This document shows, piece after piece, positions 41,129 through 50,299 of a DNA stretch of 64,000 bases. Position 1 is the first letter of the stretch. Every line of letters starts with the position of its first letter. The translations under genes and the position numbers were made by a program. Under the pieces are notes generated by a model. It was not told the origin of the DNA. It made no database searches and saw only the letters and a list, made by a program, of their open reading frames with translations. The DNA comes from Nocardia australiensis (GTDB taxonomy: Bacteria > Actinomycetota > Actinomycetes > Mycobacteriales > Mycobacteriaceae): NCBI RefSeq assembly GCF_020733705.1, contig NZ_JAJFZM010000016.1:248001-312000 (forward strand). The letters are read 5' to 3'.

Positions 41129-42399
41129 CAGGCGATTTCCTCGCTGCCGTTCGCCTCGTCGAGGTCGAACATGCGGTCGTAATCGGAAAGGTTTCGATGC
41201 TCGACATCGGCCTCGATCGTGGGGACCGAAACCAGGCGGCGAGCGTTGCGCAGATCAGCGGCGGCCGCCGCGTGGTCGGGATCAGTGATCGACTGATGAT
41301 CGGCCCAACAACGTTGATGCCGAGCCAATTCGGTGCCAGCAGAGCTGATCACCACCTCGTCGAGATCAGCGCTGACCTCGACGCGGCGACCGATCGCCCC
41401 CGGGTGAACGGAGTAGTCGTTGGAATCCAGGCGAACGTAGTAGTCGCGAGGAAGCCGGGTGGTGAACCGCCATCCGACCACTGGGTCCACCGGCGGCAGC
41501 TCGAGCATCGCGGCCCGGTCCGCGTCCCACCGATCGACCGGACGACACTCCAGCCGACGATGGTGTCGCTGGTTCGCTTTGGCCAGCCAGTCGAGCAGCT
41601 GTGTGTTGAAATCGGTTGGGCTGGTAAATATTCGGCCGGGCAGGAACGAAGTCTCCAAATAGCCGTTCGCCCGTTCCACCAATCCCTTGGCTTCTGGGTC
41701 GCGGGGCCGGCACTGGCGGACCTTGATGCCCAGCGAGCCGCGGAAGGCGTTCATCGTTTCGGTCAGCTGCGGTTTGCCGCCGCGCCACTGCCCGACCGCA
41801 GATTCGTTGTCCCACACCAATGTTCGTGGAAAACGACCCCATCCGGAGATCAATGCCCAATGCCCCGCGAGCAGATCCGGGCTTTGTCGGGTCGGGATCA
41901 TCGTCGCGGTGATGATCCGCGAATAACCCGACACCAGCACCAGCACCGGCGGCCGACCGGCATGACCGAAACCGAGTGGAACATCCACCGGTGGGAACCA
42001 CAGATCGCACTGCGCCAGCTCGCCGGGCTGATACTCGGTGCGCGATGCCGGATCCACCGGTTGGAACAGCGGCCGCAACTGTTGCACCCGTTCGAAGAAA
42101 ACCGTCCGGCCGCGCTGCCAGCCGACGCGTTCGATGATCACTGTTGTTGGCATATCAGGGAATTCGGTCAGCAATGCCCGGATCTGCGGCTCGAACGCAT
42201 CGACCGCGGACCCCTGCGGCTTGCGCTGATACTTCGGCGGCTCATGCGAGGCTAGAGCCTTCTTCACCGTGTTCTTCGAGACGTTCATCCGACGGGCGAT
42301 GGCCCGGATCGCCATGCCCTCACCGCGATGCAACCGGCGAATCTCCGCCCAATCCTCCACGTTCAGCACCTCATGATCGTTCACAGGGTGGGTCAACAT
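41128..42399 (-). CDS. istA: IS21 transposase IstA
   Basis: A 423-aa transposase. The N-terminal helix-turn-helix is IRAIARRMNVSKNTVKKALA; the DDE residues lie in QCDLWFPPVDV, LVWDNESAV and EAKGLVERANGYLE. The ATG at 42399 lies inside the right terminal repeat, so a start a few codons later (GTG at VNDHE) is possible. Confidence 0.95.
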   Translation of the reverse strand: MLTHPVNDHEVLNVEDWAEIRRLHRGEGMAIRAIARRMNVSKNTVKKALASHEPPKYQRKPQGSAVDAFEPQIRALLTEFPDMPTTVIIERVGWQRGRTVFFERVQQLRPLFQPVDPASRTEYQPGELAQCDLWFPPVDVPLGFGHAGRPPVLVLVSGYSRIITATMIPTRQSPDLLAGHWALISGWGRFPRTLVWDNESAVGQWRGGKPQLTETMNAFRGSLGIKVRQCRPRDPEAKGLVERANGYLETSFLPGRIFTSPTDFNTQLLDWLAKANQRHHRRLECRPVDRWDADRAAMLELPPVDPVVGWRFTTRLPRDYYVRLDSNDYSVHPGAIGRRVEVSADLDEVVISSAGTELARHQRCWADHQSITDPDHAAAAADLRNARRLVSVPTIEADVEHRNLSDYDRMFDLDEANGSEEIA

Positions 42400-42563
42400 T
42401 CACCCGGAATCAGAGGGTCAGTATTCAGCCGTTATCGACATGGGGGCACGTGACCGCGAGTGACTGCTGTTGACCGTCGTTTTCCGGTCGATGTTGCACG
42501 TATGCCGCACGGCCGAACCTGTGATGCTCGTAACAGGGCGTGTTTGGTCGCGATAGTTCGTCC

Positions 42564-43385
42564 ATGACCTCACGTGGAAGCAACGGCCCAGCACGCTCAG
42601 GGGAGAGATCGCACGAGCTGAGCCTGCGCGCGATAGTTGAACGTCGCGAAAAGCTCGACGACAGTGGGGAGAAGTTCGAAGCGGATAAGGCGACCGCCAC
42701 GTCGGATGAGGAACGTCAGCGACTTGCGAGCGAGTTCAGCAAGGAACGGGAGACGTACAGGAAGGAAGAGGTGGCAGCAGGGCGACGCCCCGAGGGGACT
42801 GGCGTCATCGGCAGGCAGGCAATGTGGGCCGCGTGGATCGACGTTGCAGTACGTCACGCTGTCGAAGCGAAAATTGCGATTGCATCCGGTCCGACGTCCG
42901 CAGCGCTAGCGGAAGAGTTCCACGCGTCGTTGATCGCAGTGACTGCTAGCGCGTACGCGATTGAAGCTGTCTACCTCGAGCTGAAGTACCTCATTCCATG
43001 CCAGAAGCTTGATCTGAACGGGAATCGGCTCGAACAGTTCCAGATCGTGAGGAATGCGTTCGCTGTGGCATTCGGGCTGGACAACCTCGCCAGAGATCGG
43101 CTGGGCAGCTCTCTGGCACCCGTGTTCAAACGAAGAAACTCTGCGGTTCATCCGTCCTCGGAGATGCGGCCGTTGGCGGCCCACCCAAGCGGTGTGCAGA
43201 CATCGCCAGAACTCGCGGAGTTCAACGCGAAGACGAGCAAGGAAGCAGTTGAGTGCGCGCTTGGCGTGCTCACGATTGCCACTGATCCTGAAAACGCATC
43301 TCAGGGGTGGGTTGCACGTTGGGTCAGGAAGAACGCGGAGAGTCAGCGCGCCCACATCGACGCCTTGCGACCGCTTGTTTGCTGA
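42564..43385 (+). CDS. RX4H (HEPN-like) helical protein, unknown function
   Basis: 273 aa. The N-terminal 70 residues are charged and coiled-coil-like (IVERREKLDDSGEKFEADK). The rest is helical with WAAWIDVAVRHAVEAKIAI, ASAYAIEAVYLELKYLIP and FKRRNSAVHPSSE, where R191-NSAV-H196 again fits RX4H. This makes a second HEPN-like candidate in the island, cut off from the first only by the IS21 insertion. No catalytic proof. ATG 42564 is preferred over an upstream TTG. Confidence 0.55.
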   Translation: MTSRGSNGPARSGERSHELSLRAIVERREKLDDSGEKFEADKATATSDEERQRLASEFSKERETYRKEEVAAGRRPEGTGVIGRQAMWAAWIDVAVRHAVEAKIAIASGPTSAALAEEFHASLIAVTASAYAIEAVYLELKYLIPCQKLDLNGNRLEQFQIVRNAFAVAFGLDNLARDRLGSSLAPVFKRRNSAVHPSSEMRPLAAHPSGVQTSPELAEFNAKTSKEAVECALGVLTIATDPENASQGWVARWVRKNAESQRAHIDALRPLVC

Positions 43386-44102
43386 TCGCGGACGGCCAGA
43401 TCGCCTGCCTACCTGATGACTTCACTTTCCTGCGTCCTCGTACAGGCCATCTCTGAGCTGGCGGTAGGGCTAGCCAAGGGTGCCGTAGGCATCACGGAGT
43501 GACGCGGAGCGCCCTTTGCTCGCCTGGACGGCTGTCAGATCATTGGGCCAATGAGGAGGCGGGGGGAATGTCCGCACATGTCCCTGAGTCGGATGGAACC
43601 TGCGGTGTGCTCGGTCGCGTCCAACTGGGGCATGACGAATCAGGATGAAGCTCCACAGTTCTCGTTCCTCAGCCGCCGTACCCGGCGCCCGAAGATCTGG
43701 CCAGCTGAAGACATTCGAGTGCACCCTCATGAGCTGGAGTACTTGCAGCGGGACCACAGCCAGTCACCCCGTGCGATGCCGGCCGATTCGTGATCGGGCT
43801 GCGGGAGAGACGGTCGGGGACGGCTCTCGGCGTGCCCAGCACTGCTCGGTGAATGAAAAAGTGGTCAGAGCCGAAGAGTCTGCGTGCTGCCACGTCGCCA
43901 GAGCGGATGCCCGAACACGCGAACAGGACCAGAGTGCGCGGCGGCGCATCGCGCCGCCGTGGCGCTCTTGACTGGTGTACAGCGGAATTCGGCAGTCGAA
44001 CACGGTCCGCCTCGGCACACAGGTCCGTCGGACTACGCCGGCGGCGGTATTGTGACGATCGGAGTCACCTGAAGTGACTTGAATACTGGAGGAATGTGCA
44101 CC
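43386..44102. other. Island 2 right part, no strong gene
   Basis: About 700 bp with only weak frames. The best is 43632-43793 (53 codons, QFSFLSRRTRRPKIWPAEDI, VHPHELEYLQRD), reading into no known domain and with a poor ribosome site. Probably decayed cargo. Confidence 0.3.
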
Positions 44103-44114
44103 AATAGATTATGG
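44103..44114 (+). repeat. Right 12-bp repeat, possible integrase arm site
   Basis: AATAGATTATGG, same orientation as 36542-36553. See the left copy. Confidence 0.4.
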
Positions 44115-44174
44115 TGAAATGCTCGCTGACATGCAGGTTCTTTGCAGGTACGCACAGCGCCGACAGTGTTTGAT

Positions 44175-44217
44175 CTCATAATCCATTGGTCGCGGGTTCG
44201 AGCCCCGCCCGCCCCAC
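44175..44217 (+). repeat. attR core of island 2
   Basis: Exact 43-bp copy of the tRNA-Met 3' half. The preceding bases do not form a D-arm, so this is the attachment scar and not a second tRNA gene. Confidence 0.9.
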
Positions 44218-44270
44218 CTGATGAAGAAGCCGCAGGTCATAGGGGGCTGCTGCACGATTGCGTGACAGTG

Positions 44271-45284
44271 TCACTTCTCCTTTGGTGATGTAGCAGGTGG
44301 ATGCGCGATCGACGGAGTCGTCGGACGCGCCGACTTCGGCGGCGTCGAGGGCTGGGTCGTCTTCGGTGCCGTGGTCGTCGTAGACCGCGTCGAGGTGGTC
44401 GTCGGCGACGCGGATGTTGTGGACACCTCCGGTGACGTGGATGTCATGGTCGAGCTCGCCGCAATCGTGGTCGTCGTGGTGCTTGTGGGCACTGTCGTGG
44501 TCGTAGTTGTGGTGCTCGTCGGCACCGTCGTCGTGGTGCTGGTCGGCGCCGCTGTGGTGGTGGTCGGCACTGTGGTGATCGCCGTGTCGGAGGTGACGGT
44601 GATGGTCGACGGATCAGCCGACACCGTCACCGTGCTCGGATCAGCTGTCACCGTGACCGTCGGCGTATCCGTCGGAGTCATGGTCACCGTGGATATCGGG
44701 GTCGAGGTGACCGCATCCGGGTCCTGCACGCTGAACGTGGCCTGGACCGAAAGGCTCGCCGTGGCAGAGAAACTCGCGCTCATCGACGCAACCGTCGAGT
44801 TCGCAGCCGAGGGATCCGTCGTCGTGGCTGTCGTCGATTCCGTCGTAGTGGCCGTGCCGGTACCGGGGTCGGTGGAATCCGCGGCCGGTTGGGTGGTCCC
44901 GGTATCGGCAGCCGTGTCGGTGCCGGAAACGTCGCCCGGTACGGGGACCTCGCTCGGTACGCCCGATGTCGTGCTCGTGTTCGTTACGCTGGTCTGGCTT
45001 CGCACGGCGCCGCAGTCGAAAGGCTGTATGGCGGGTTCGCCCGAGAACGCCTCCGCGTTGTTCGCCAGCACCGCCGGGCTCGAATCGGCCCGTACCACGA
45101 GCGATATCCCGATCGCCGTGGTCACCAACGCGGCCACCACACCCGCACGCGACATCTGCCGCCGGAACCGATCGGCCGATGGCCCCGCGGCCGGCCGACC
45201 GCACCACCGCAGAATCCGAGGCCGAGGCTCAGCATTGATGTCCGGCTCTGCCACTTGGTCTTCGCTGTTGTCGATGGTTTGCAA
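44271..45284 (-). CDS. Thr/Ser-rich membrane-anchored surface protein
   Basis: About 337 aa. A cytoplasmic N-terminus is followed by one membrane helix (AGVVAALVTTAIGISLVV, about residues 47-64), then a mucin-like tail over half Thr, Ser, Pro and Ala, with VTVTADPSTVTVSADPST and TTTTVPTSTTTT repeats. It probably extends through the envelope and may be glycosylated. No enzymatic domain. The TTG at 45284 has no strong ribosome site; an internal ATG before the helix (MSRAGVV) is a credible alternative. Its stop lies 54 bp from the island 2 boundary, so it is the first core gene to the right. Confidence 0.65.
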   Translation of the reverse strand: MQTIDNSEDQVAEPDINAEPRPRILRWCGRPAAGPSADRFRRQMSRAGVVAALVTTAIGISLVVRADSSPAVLANNAEAFSGEPAIQPFDCGAVRSQTSVTNTSTTSGVPSEVPVPGDVSGTDTAADTGTTQPAADSTDPGTGTATTTESTTATTTDPSAANSTVASMSASFSATASLSVQATFSVQDPDAVTSTPISTVTMTPTDTPTVTVTADPSTVTVSADPSTITVTSDTAITTVPTTTTAAPTSTTTTVPTSTTTTTTTVPTSTTTTTIAASSTMTSTSPEVSTTSASPTTTSTRSTTTTAPKTTQPSTPPKSARPTTPSIAHPPATSPKEK

Positions 45285-45635
45285 CCAACTACTGCTTTCT
45301 TACTCGAGATGTGCCGACCGCTGGAAACCGTGACGACCCTTCGTACGGCACGGCCTGTGAAATCGGTGACCACACCGCCTTCACCACCCGAAAACAAAGC
45401 CCGAGGGTCGGACATCGAATTCCAGCAGTTCTGCCGAATACCGAAACGCGAGCAGTACGGTGTCGCATCGCCGAACAGCTCGAGCGGGCATCTATTCTTC
45501 AGGGTTTTACCGAGAAGAGCAGTGCGCAGACACCGCGTACCCAAACTCCCAAACTTCCACAGCAAAGTCTGGGCACTGAATCTCGAAGCGCCTCAGATTT
45601 CCCTCAACTTGTACAAGGCTTCGTGATCGTGGTTT
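45285..45635. other. Intergenic region
   Basis: 350 bp between the Thr-rich gene and the MarR gene. Both strands carry short frames with no domain; nothing supported. Confidence 0.4.
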
Positions 45636-46133
45636 TCAGGGTCTCGAGTAGGGGTCCACGTCGCGCAGCCGTTGCCGGTGGATCTTTTGCAGTTCGCCCG
45701 CGCGGGTGAGGAAGTCGGCGATTATTTCTAGTTCGGCGGAGTCGTACCAACTCAGCAACATCTTGTAGCTCTCGACGATCATAGGTACGACGAGTTCCTG
45801 TATGCGATAAGCAGCGAGTTCGGTGGCCATCACGATCACCCGACGACGATCGGTCGGGTGCAGCGAGCGGGCGATGTAGCCCTGCTTCTCCAACCGGTTG
45901 AGCATGATCGTGACGCCGGCAGAGGTGAGGCCGAGCCGTTCGGCCAGCATTCCCGGCGTCGTAGACTTCTCGTCGTCGAGCAGGACGATCTCCAGTGCAC
46001 GCCGATCGGTCTCGTTCACACCCAGCACCCTGATCAATTCGCGGATCAGATCCTCGACGGTTCCGTGATAGAACGCCAGGGCCCTTTTGAACTCGACCGA
46101 GATCCGGGCGGGTTCGGTTGTTCTCGGGCACAC
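45636..46133 (-). CDS. MarR-family regulator
   Basis: 165 aa. Winged helix: RRALEIVLLDDEKSTTPGML, ERLGLTSAGVTIMLNRLEKQ, GYIARSLHPTDRRRVIVMAT, which contains the DxRxR wing typical of MarR. GTG start with GAGGGG. Ligand and targets unknown; the intergenic region upstream (46134-46709, no gene seen) is available for autoregulation. Confidence 0.88.
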   Translation of the reverse strand: MCPRTTEPARISVEFKRALAFYHGTVEDLIRELIRVLGVNETDRRALEIVLLDDEKSTTPGMLAERLGLTSAGVTIMLNRLEKQGYIARSLHPTDRRRVIVMATELAAYRIQELVVPMIVESYKMLLSWYDSAELEIIADFLTRAGELQKIHRQRLRDVDPYSRP

Positions 46134-46709
46134 AAGCTTTCCCCTCGATCACTTGAAACATGAAACCGCTCAGCGGAAGTCACCGATCAGGGCGTGCTCG
46201 GTTGCCGAGTGCCCGATTCCGTCCGGAATTCAGGGAGTTCGGTGGACTCGACGAACGCCGCAGGCCGCGGTAGCGCAGCGAGGATCGAGGGCAACCGGGG
46301 AATCGCGCGTGCGCGCCTCCGTTTTGCCTGCGTGCGGTAGGGATCGCCGCCCGGCGATTGAAGCGGGCATGTGGGCTCCTGTCAATCGATTTGGCCGGCA
46401 GCCCGAACCGCAGCTGACGAACATCACGAAAGCGGGCACCGCTCCGGTCGTCGAAGCGACCGTGAGCGGTGTCGGACATGCACTGTACGACACCGCGGCC
46501 GATGCGATACTGTGCATCGTAAAATTGGGTCGAAGCGGCTGCTGTTGCACCAAACCCGAAGCAGGGCAACCACTATCAGGAACTGCGGTCACCCGGTCCG
46601 GCTCGGGTGAGACCTGGGCCGGGCTGCTGACACAACCCGGTCCAGGCATGTTCACCACCGGCCGCCGGCGCGGACACCGGTCATCACGCCATGGCGCCTG
46701 TCCGCAGGC
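46134..46709. other. Intergenic region
   Basis: No frame with domain content or ribosome site. It serves as promoter space for the MarR gene on the left and as the 3' side of the secreted-protein gene on the right. Confidence 0.4.
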
Positions 46710-47327
46710 TCAGCTGACAGTTGTGGTGGTGAGGGTCGGGGAAGGTTTCGGATAGCACGAGGTCGCGACGTTGCCGACCAAGGCGACGTTGGTCGTCATG
46801 GTCATACCGGGACTAGCGTAGCTAGTTCCCGCGTACTGGCTGGTGATCGGCGTTCCGGCGGCGCCGGCGGTGACGTTGATGGTCACCGCCGGCGGCGTGA
46901 AGCTGGTGCCGCCGGCGATCGGACCCGGTACGGTCAGAACGACATTCCCACCCGACGTGGCGACGGTGCCGGCCACGCTACCCCCGGAGGCGGTAGCCGA
47001 GACCAATGTCGAATTCGCCGGAGTCGGAAAGGTCATCTTCAGGTTGCTGATGTTGTTCACGGTGAAGCCGGAAGCCGAACCGGGAACCGACGAGGCACCC
47101 GGTGTGAGGGTGATGGCCACCGCGGAACCCGACGCCGCCGAGCTCGGCGCGGTGCCGGTGACCGATGTGGTCATGCTCGAGGTTTGGCCGACACCGAAAA
47201 TCTTGCCCTCGCAGCTCCAGTTCAGGCTGACGGGGGCGGCATTTGCTGGTGCAGCCAAACAAAAGACGGTGGCAACGGCCGCCGGAACAAGAACGCCGGC
47301 ACGAAGCAGGGAAGAGGTCGATCTCAT
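46710..47327 (-). CDS. Secreted protein of unknown function
   Basis: 205 aa. Sec signal MRSTSSLLRAGVLVPAAV..., cleavage expected after PANA. The mature part begins LNWSCEGKIFGVGQ, is rich in Ser, Thr, Gly and Val and has two Cys (near residues 39 and 191) that could bridge the ends. Predicted beta-rich. Similar secreted proteins are frequent in Nocardia and Rhodococcus; I do not know a function. A DUF6801-like beta-sandwich is a possible label but unverified. Confidence 0.6.
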   Translation of the reverse strand: MRSTSSLLRAGVLVPAAVATVFCLAAPANAAPVSLNWSCEGKIFGVGQTSSMTTSVTGTAPSSAASGSAVAITLTPGASSVPGSASGFTVNNISNLKMTFPTPANSTLVSATASGGSVAGTVATSGGNVVLTVPGPIAGGTSFTPPAVTINVTAGAAGTPITSQYAGTSYASPGMTMTTNVALVGNVATSCYPKPSPTLTTTTVS

Positions 47328-48619
47328 GGTTATCTCCAGGAAATGTTGAGTAACGGTACGGCGGGATGTCGAACCGCATCAGGGGGTGTTTGAAATATAG
47401 CCTGTTCTCATCTTTCCGTGGCTGAAATCGACATATCGCATACGTGCCGGAGATATCATTTTCCGCTATTAGCTTTTCACTCTGGATAGTTAATTACGGA
47501 AAGATTATTTCCGAGGGTCGATCTTATCTATGTCGCATATCGGCGGGTCCATCACAGGGTGGATAAGCCCGCAATTGCTCGAATATGGCCCTCGACCTGA
47601 GATTATATGTACTTGCGCCGATCGCCAGCTTTCATACGGTTATCGTTCGAGGCATTCTCTCACCCACCGGCGCAGTCGAGCGACGTCGTATGCCTTGTCG
47701 AGCGATGTGGGTCGAAACCCCGCTCAGACCGGGGTATGTACCCACGGTAGCCAGCCGTTTCCGCACCAACCCGCGACGACCGCCCCTACTTCCGCGGTCG
47801 CCCAATGAGGATCCCTCATAGGAACCAGCGCGGGCGAGGTCGAGTTGGCCGCCAGCGATCTCGCCGCGGCGGAGGCCACCGTGTGGCCCGTGTCGTGGCT
47901 GGAGCGATCGGTTCGTTCTTCACTGGACTGATTTGGATCACGTTCACCACAGCGGCACTCGTGACGGACGGGCTGGCAACGATCGCCGGGTTGGCGATCA
48001 TGATCGCGTCAATTGACGATGACAGCAGCGAGGCGCATCCGACCCTCGGAGGCAGTGGCCTGATATTTCGAATGGCCGAATAGGATACTGGATCCCGAAA
48101 AGGGTGCTCTGTGATCGAAGGCGACGGCGGTGGTGGTGGTGCGGTTTTCACGCCGGATAAAGGTCGTGAAGCGTTCGAGGGATTGCGATGATATGAATGG
48201 AGACCGAAATGAGCGCAAATCCTTCTGGTATTGAGTTTTCATAAGGGGTGAATATTTCGAAATTACCAGGCAGCTGACATGTCAAATGGTGGATGTCAGG
48301 AGGGAGTCAATGATTGAACAGGGCTGGACTCGCGAGATCAACGCCTTCCTGTATGGACTTGTGAAATCTGTTCCTAGAGATATAGAACCGCAGGCTCGGG
48401 TCAGAATTGTTGTCAGCGACCAGGACATCGACCGATCCGAATCACAGGCAGATGCCCCCAGGTTAGACGGCGAAGCTGTGCGATATGCACCGTGGTATAG
48501 GCGGTCGATGCCGTCCAGGAGATGCCCGCCTGATTCGGATGGCTTCGACCGCATGGTTCCTCGACGGCATTCGATCGCAACGGTAGGTCTGGAGAGACCC
48601 GACAACACTCAGGAGGAGA
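47328..48619. other. Long gene-poor, locally AT-richer region
   Basis: 1.3 kb. The part 47395-47480 is clearly AT-rich. A 92-codon frame at 47805-48083 holds one plausible membrane segment (GSFFTGLIWITFTTAALV), and the frame from 48310 (MIEQGWTREINAFLYGL) is protein-like at first, but neither has a good ribosome site or family match. Decayed genes or regulatory DNA. Confidence 0.35.
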
Positions 48620-48976
48620 ATGAGCGCCGGGATGATCGTTCTGACCGTGCTCAACGGCGTGGTCTCTCTGATAGGCATCGGATTCGCCGTGGTGGCAGCT
48701 CTACGTCCGTCGGCCATGAGTCACGAAGCGGATCCCACTGCGGGAGAGCGTTTCTACGCGAGGGTGTATGCGGCCAGAGCGGTGCCGTTGGGACTTTTGG
48801 CGGGCTCGGTGCCTTTCTTCTCTCACGGCATCGTCAGCACTCTCGTTCTGGTCGTCGCGGCGGTCGCTCAGGCCGGAGACGCCGTGCTCGGCGCTCAGCG
48901 TCGGGAAGCAGTAATGGTTGCTGGGCCCTTGTTCGCCTGCGTCGTCCATGGGATCACCGCGGTTGCGGTCTCCTAG
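48620..48976 (+). CDS. Small four-helix membrane protein (DUF4267-like)
   Basis: 118 aa with about four membrane helices: MIVLTVLNGVVSLIGIGFAV, a middle VYAARAVPLGLLAGSVPFF, ASTLVLVVAAVAQ-type and AGPLFACVVHGITAVAVS. AGGAGGAG precedes the ATG. The G-x-x-R-A-V/L-P-L-G segment is typical of DUF4267 proteins, whose role is unknown. Confidence 0.65.
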   Translation: MSAGMIVLTVLNGVVSLIGIGFAVVAALRPSAMSHEADPTAGERFYARVYAARAVPLGLLAGSVPFFSHGIVSTLVLVVAAVAQAGDAVLGAQRREAVMVAGPLFACVVHGITAVAVS

Positions 48977-49177
48977 GATCACGGACTGCGGCCAACCGGT
49001 CCAAAAATGACCGCGACGTGCATGACGAACGCACGATAATGCCGCTGAGCGCGTGGTAGACCAGGCGCCAGTGTCCTTTGGCGCGACCGCTCACACCCGC
49101 CGGAATACCCGTCTGATCGGAATCGCTGGCGCTTCGACCGTCGGCGGGTTCGGGTTGTGGAGCGTTAGGCCCACTGA

Positions 49178-49207
49178 GATGGCCCGGTCCCCACGGACCG
49201 GGCCATC
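49178..49207. terminator. Strong bidirectional hairpin
   Basis: GATGGCCCGGTCC and GGACCGGGCCATC form a perfect 13-bp stem around CCAC. There is no T-tract on either side, so it is either a bidirectional hairpin terminator or a structured element between the convergent membrane-protein and DUF899 genes. Confidence 0.6.
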
Positions 49208-49273
49208 GTGTCGAGGGATTGATCCGTGCGGCCGGGTTGTCAGCGTGGGAGCCCGGTACGGCGGATCAGGGGC

Positions 49274-49963
49274 TCATGTATTCGGGTCGCCGTAGAGTAC
49301 GGCGATGTCTTTTGAGTCGCTCCACCGGCTGTAGGTGGGCGACTGCGGCCAACCCTCGGGCGAGTCCTGCCACTGCTCCTGCCGCCCGTAGGGCAGCAGA
49401 TCGATCAGGGCGAAGGTGTGACTGAGCTGTTCGGTGCCGCGGCCGTTGGTGTGCCAGGTGCGATATACGGTGTCGCCATCGCGCAGGAATACGTTGACAG
49501 CGAATCCTCCGCCGGGCGGTGCGCCGACGTCGGTGCCGAATGGACTGTTCGCGGTGGAATACCAGGCCATTCGGTTCCCGACCCGCCGCTTGTAGGTGAG
49601 TGCCTCGTCGATCGGCCCCTGGGTGACTATGACGAACCGGGCGTCGTGATTGCCCAGAAACTCCAACCGGGCGAACTGCGAGGTGAAACCGGTACAACCT
49701 GTGCACTGCCACTGCTCGCCCGGAAACCACATGTGGTTGTAGACGATCAGCTGTGATTTACCGTCGAAGAGGTCTGCCAGCCGGACCGGTCCGTCCTCGC
49801 CCTCCAGGGTGTAGTCGGGCATCTCGACCATCGGTAGGCGGCGGCGCTGGGCGGCGATCGCATCGAGTTCCCGGGTCGCGGTCTTCTCCCGAACACGCAG
49901 CGCTTCGAGTTGACGCTGCCAGGTGTCGGCGTCGACGATGGGCGGCAATGCGTTGGTGCTCAT
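49274..49963 (-). CDS. DUF899 family thioredoxin-like protein
   Basis: 229 aa, DUF899. The N-terminal helix (ALRVREKTATRELDAIAAQR) precedes a thioredoxin-like core: PDYTLEGEDGPVRLADLFDG, LIVYNHMWFPGEQWQCTGCTGF with a CTGC pair, FVIVTQGPIDEALTYKRRVG, and NVFLRDGDTVYRTWHTNGRG. The family is thought to be redox-linked with no assigned reaction. Intact. Confidence 0.85.
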   Translation of the reverse strand: MSTNALPPIVDADTWQRQLEALRVREKTATRELDAIAAQRRRLPMVEMPDYTLEGEDGPVRLADLFDGKSQLIVYNHMWFPGEQWQCTGCTGFTSQFARLEFLGNHDARFVIVTQGPIDEALTYKRRVGNRMAWYSTANSPFGTDVGAPPGGGFAVNVFLRDGDTVYRTWHTNGRGTEQLSHTFALIDLLPYGRQEQWQDSPEGWPQSPTYSRWSDSKDIAVLYGDPNT

Positions 49964-50299
49964 AGGGTCCTCACTGTCGTATGTACAGCTTGCGGGTTTG
50001 TAGGTATAGACGGTGCTCCGTCGCCGAACTCATCGGTGCCTCCATGGGGTCGGCCAGGAGCTTGTCGAGGACGGCATTGAGATATCCGGACGGGACGCAG
50101 CGGATTTTGGCCGATTACCTTCCCCAAGGTGGTCTGTTTCCGCCGACGGGCAAATTGGCTGAACGGAGCGTACAGTCCTCGGCCATGAAAAGTGTGCTGA
50201 ACAAGATCGTGTCCGCGTGACACCTCGGCGACCAGAAATCGTTGGCCCGGTGCAGCGTGGGGACGGCGAGAACTCCACAATCGGATGGAGCCCGAGGTT
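49964..50299. other. Intergenic region
   Basis: No supported gene. Open frames on both strands have random composition and no ribosome sites. Confidence 0.35.

Larger units (their letters stand above)
40266..42440 (-). mobile_element. IS21-family insertion sequence, complete
   Basis: 2175 bp with 55-bp related ends that start TGTC and finish CACCC, each holding repeated TGACCC blocks, and istA and istB inside. A 5-bp direct repeat TGGGG (40261-40265, 42441-42445) marks the target duplication. Both genes are intact, so the element may be active. Confidence 0.92.
36473..44217. mobile_element. Island 2: tRNA-Met-integrated 7.7-kb island
   Basis: Bounded by 43-bp repeats. It begins with a broken tyrosine integrase and carries a zinc-ribbon-like small gene, an McrA-like HNH nuclease, two proteins with RX4H motifs, a tRNA-Phe 3' scar and a whole IS21-family element. 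A 12-bp repeat (AATAGATTATGG) sits near both ends. The content looks like defence cargo. With no intact integrase it is probably fixed. Confidence 0.85.

Noticed and set aside
44175..44217. A second tRNA-Met gene
   Set aside because: Only the 3' half is present; there is no acceptor 5' strand or D-arm, so it is the attachment repeat.
27958..44217. One large island from 28 to 44 kb
   Set aside because: The two insertions have separate, different flanking repeats, and intact core-like genes (GRDP-like to Ddn-like, tRNA-Met) lie between them.
49178..49207. Operator for a local regulator
   Set aside because: A 13-bp GC-rich stem with a 4-base loop between convergent genes fits a terminator hairpin better than a protein-binding site.
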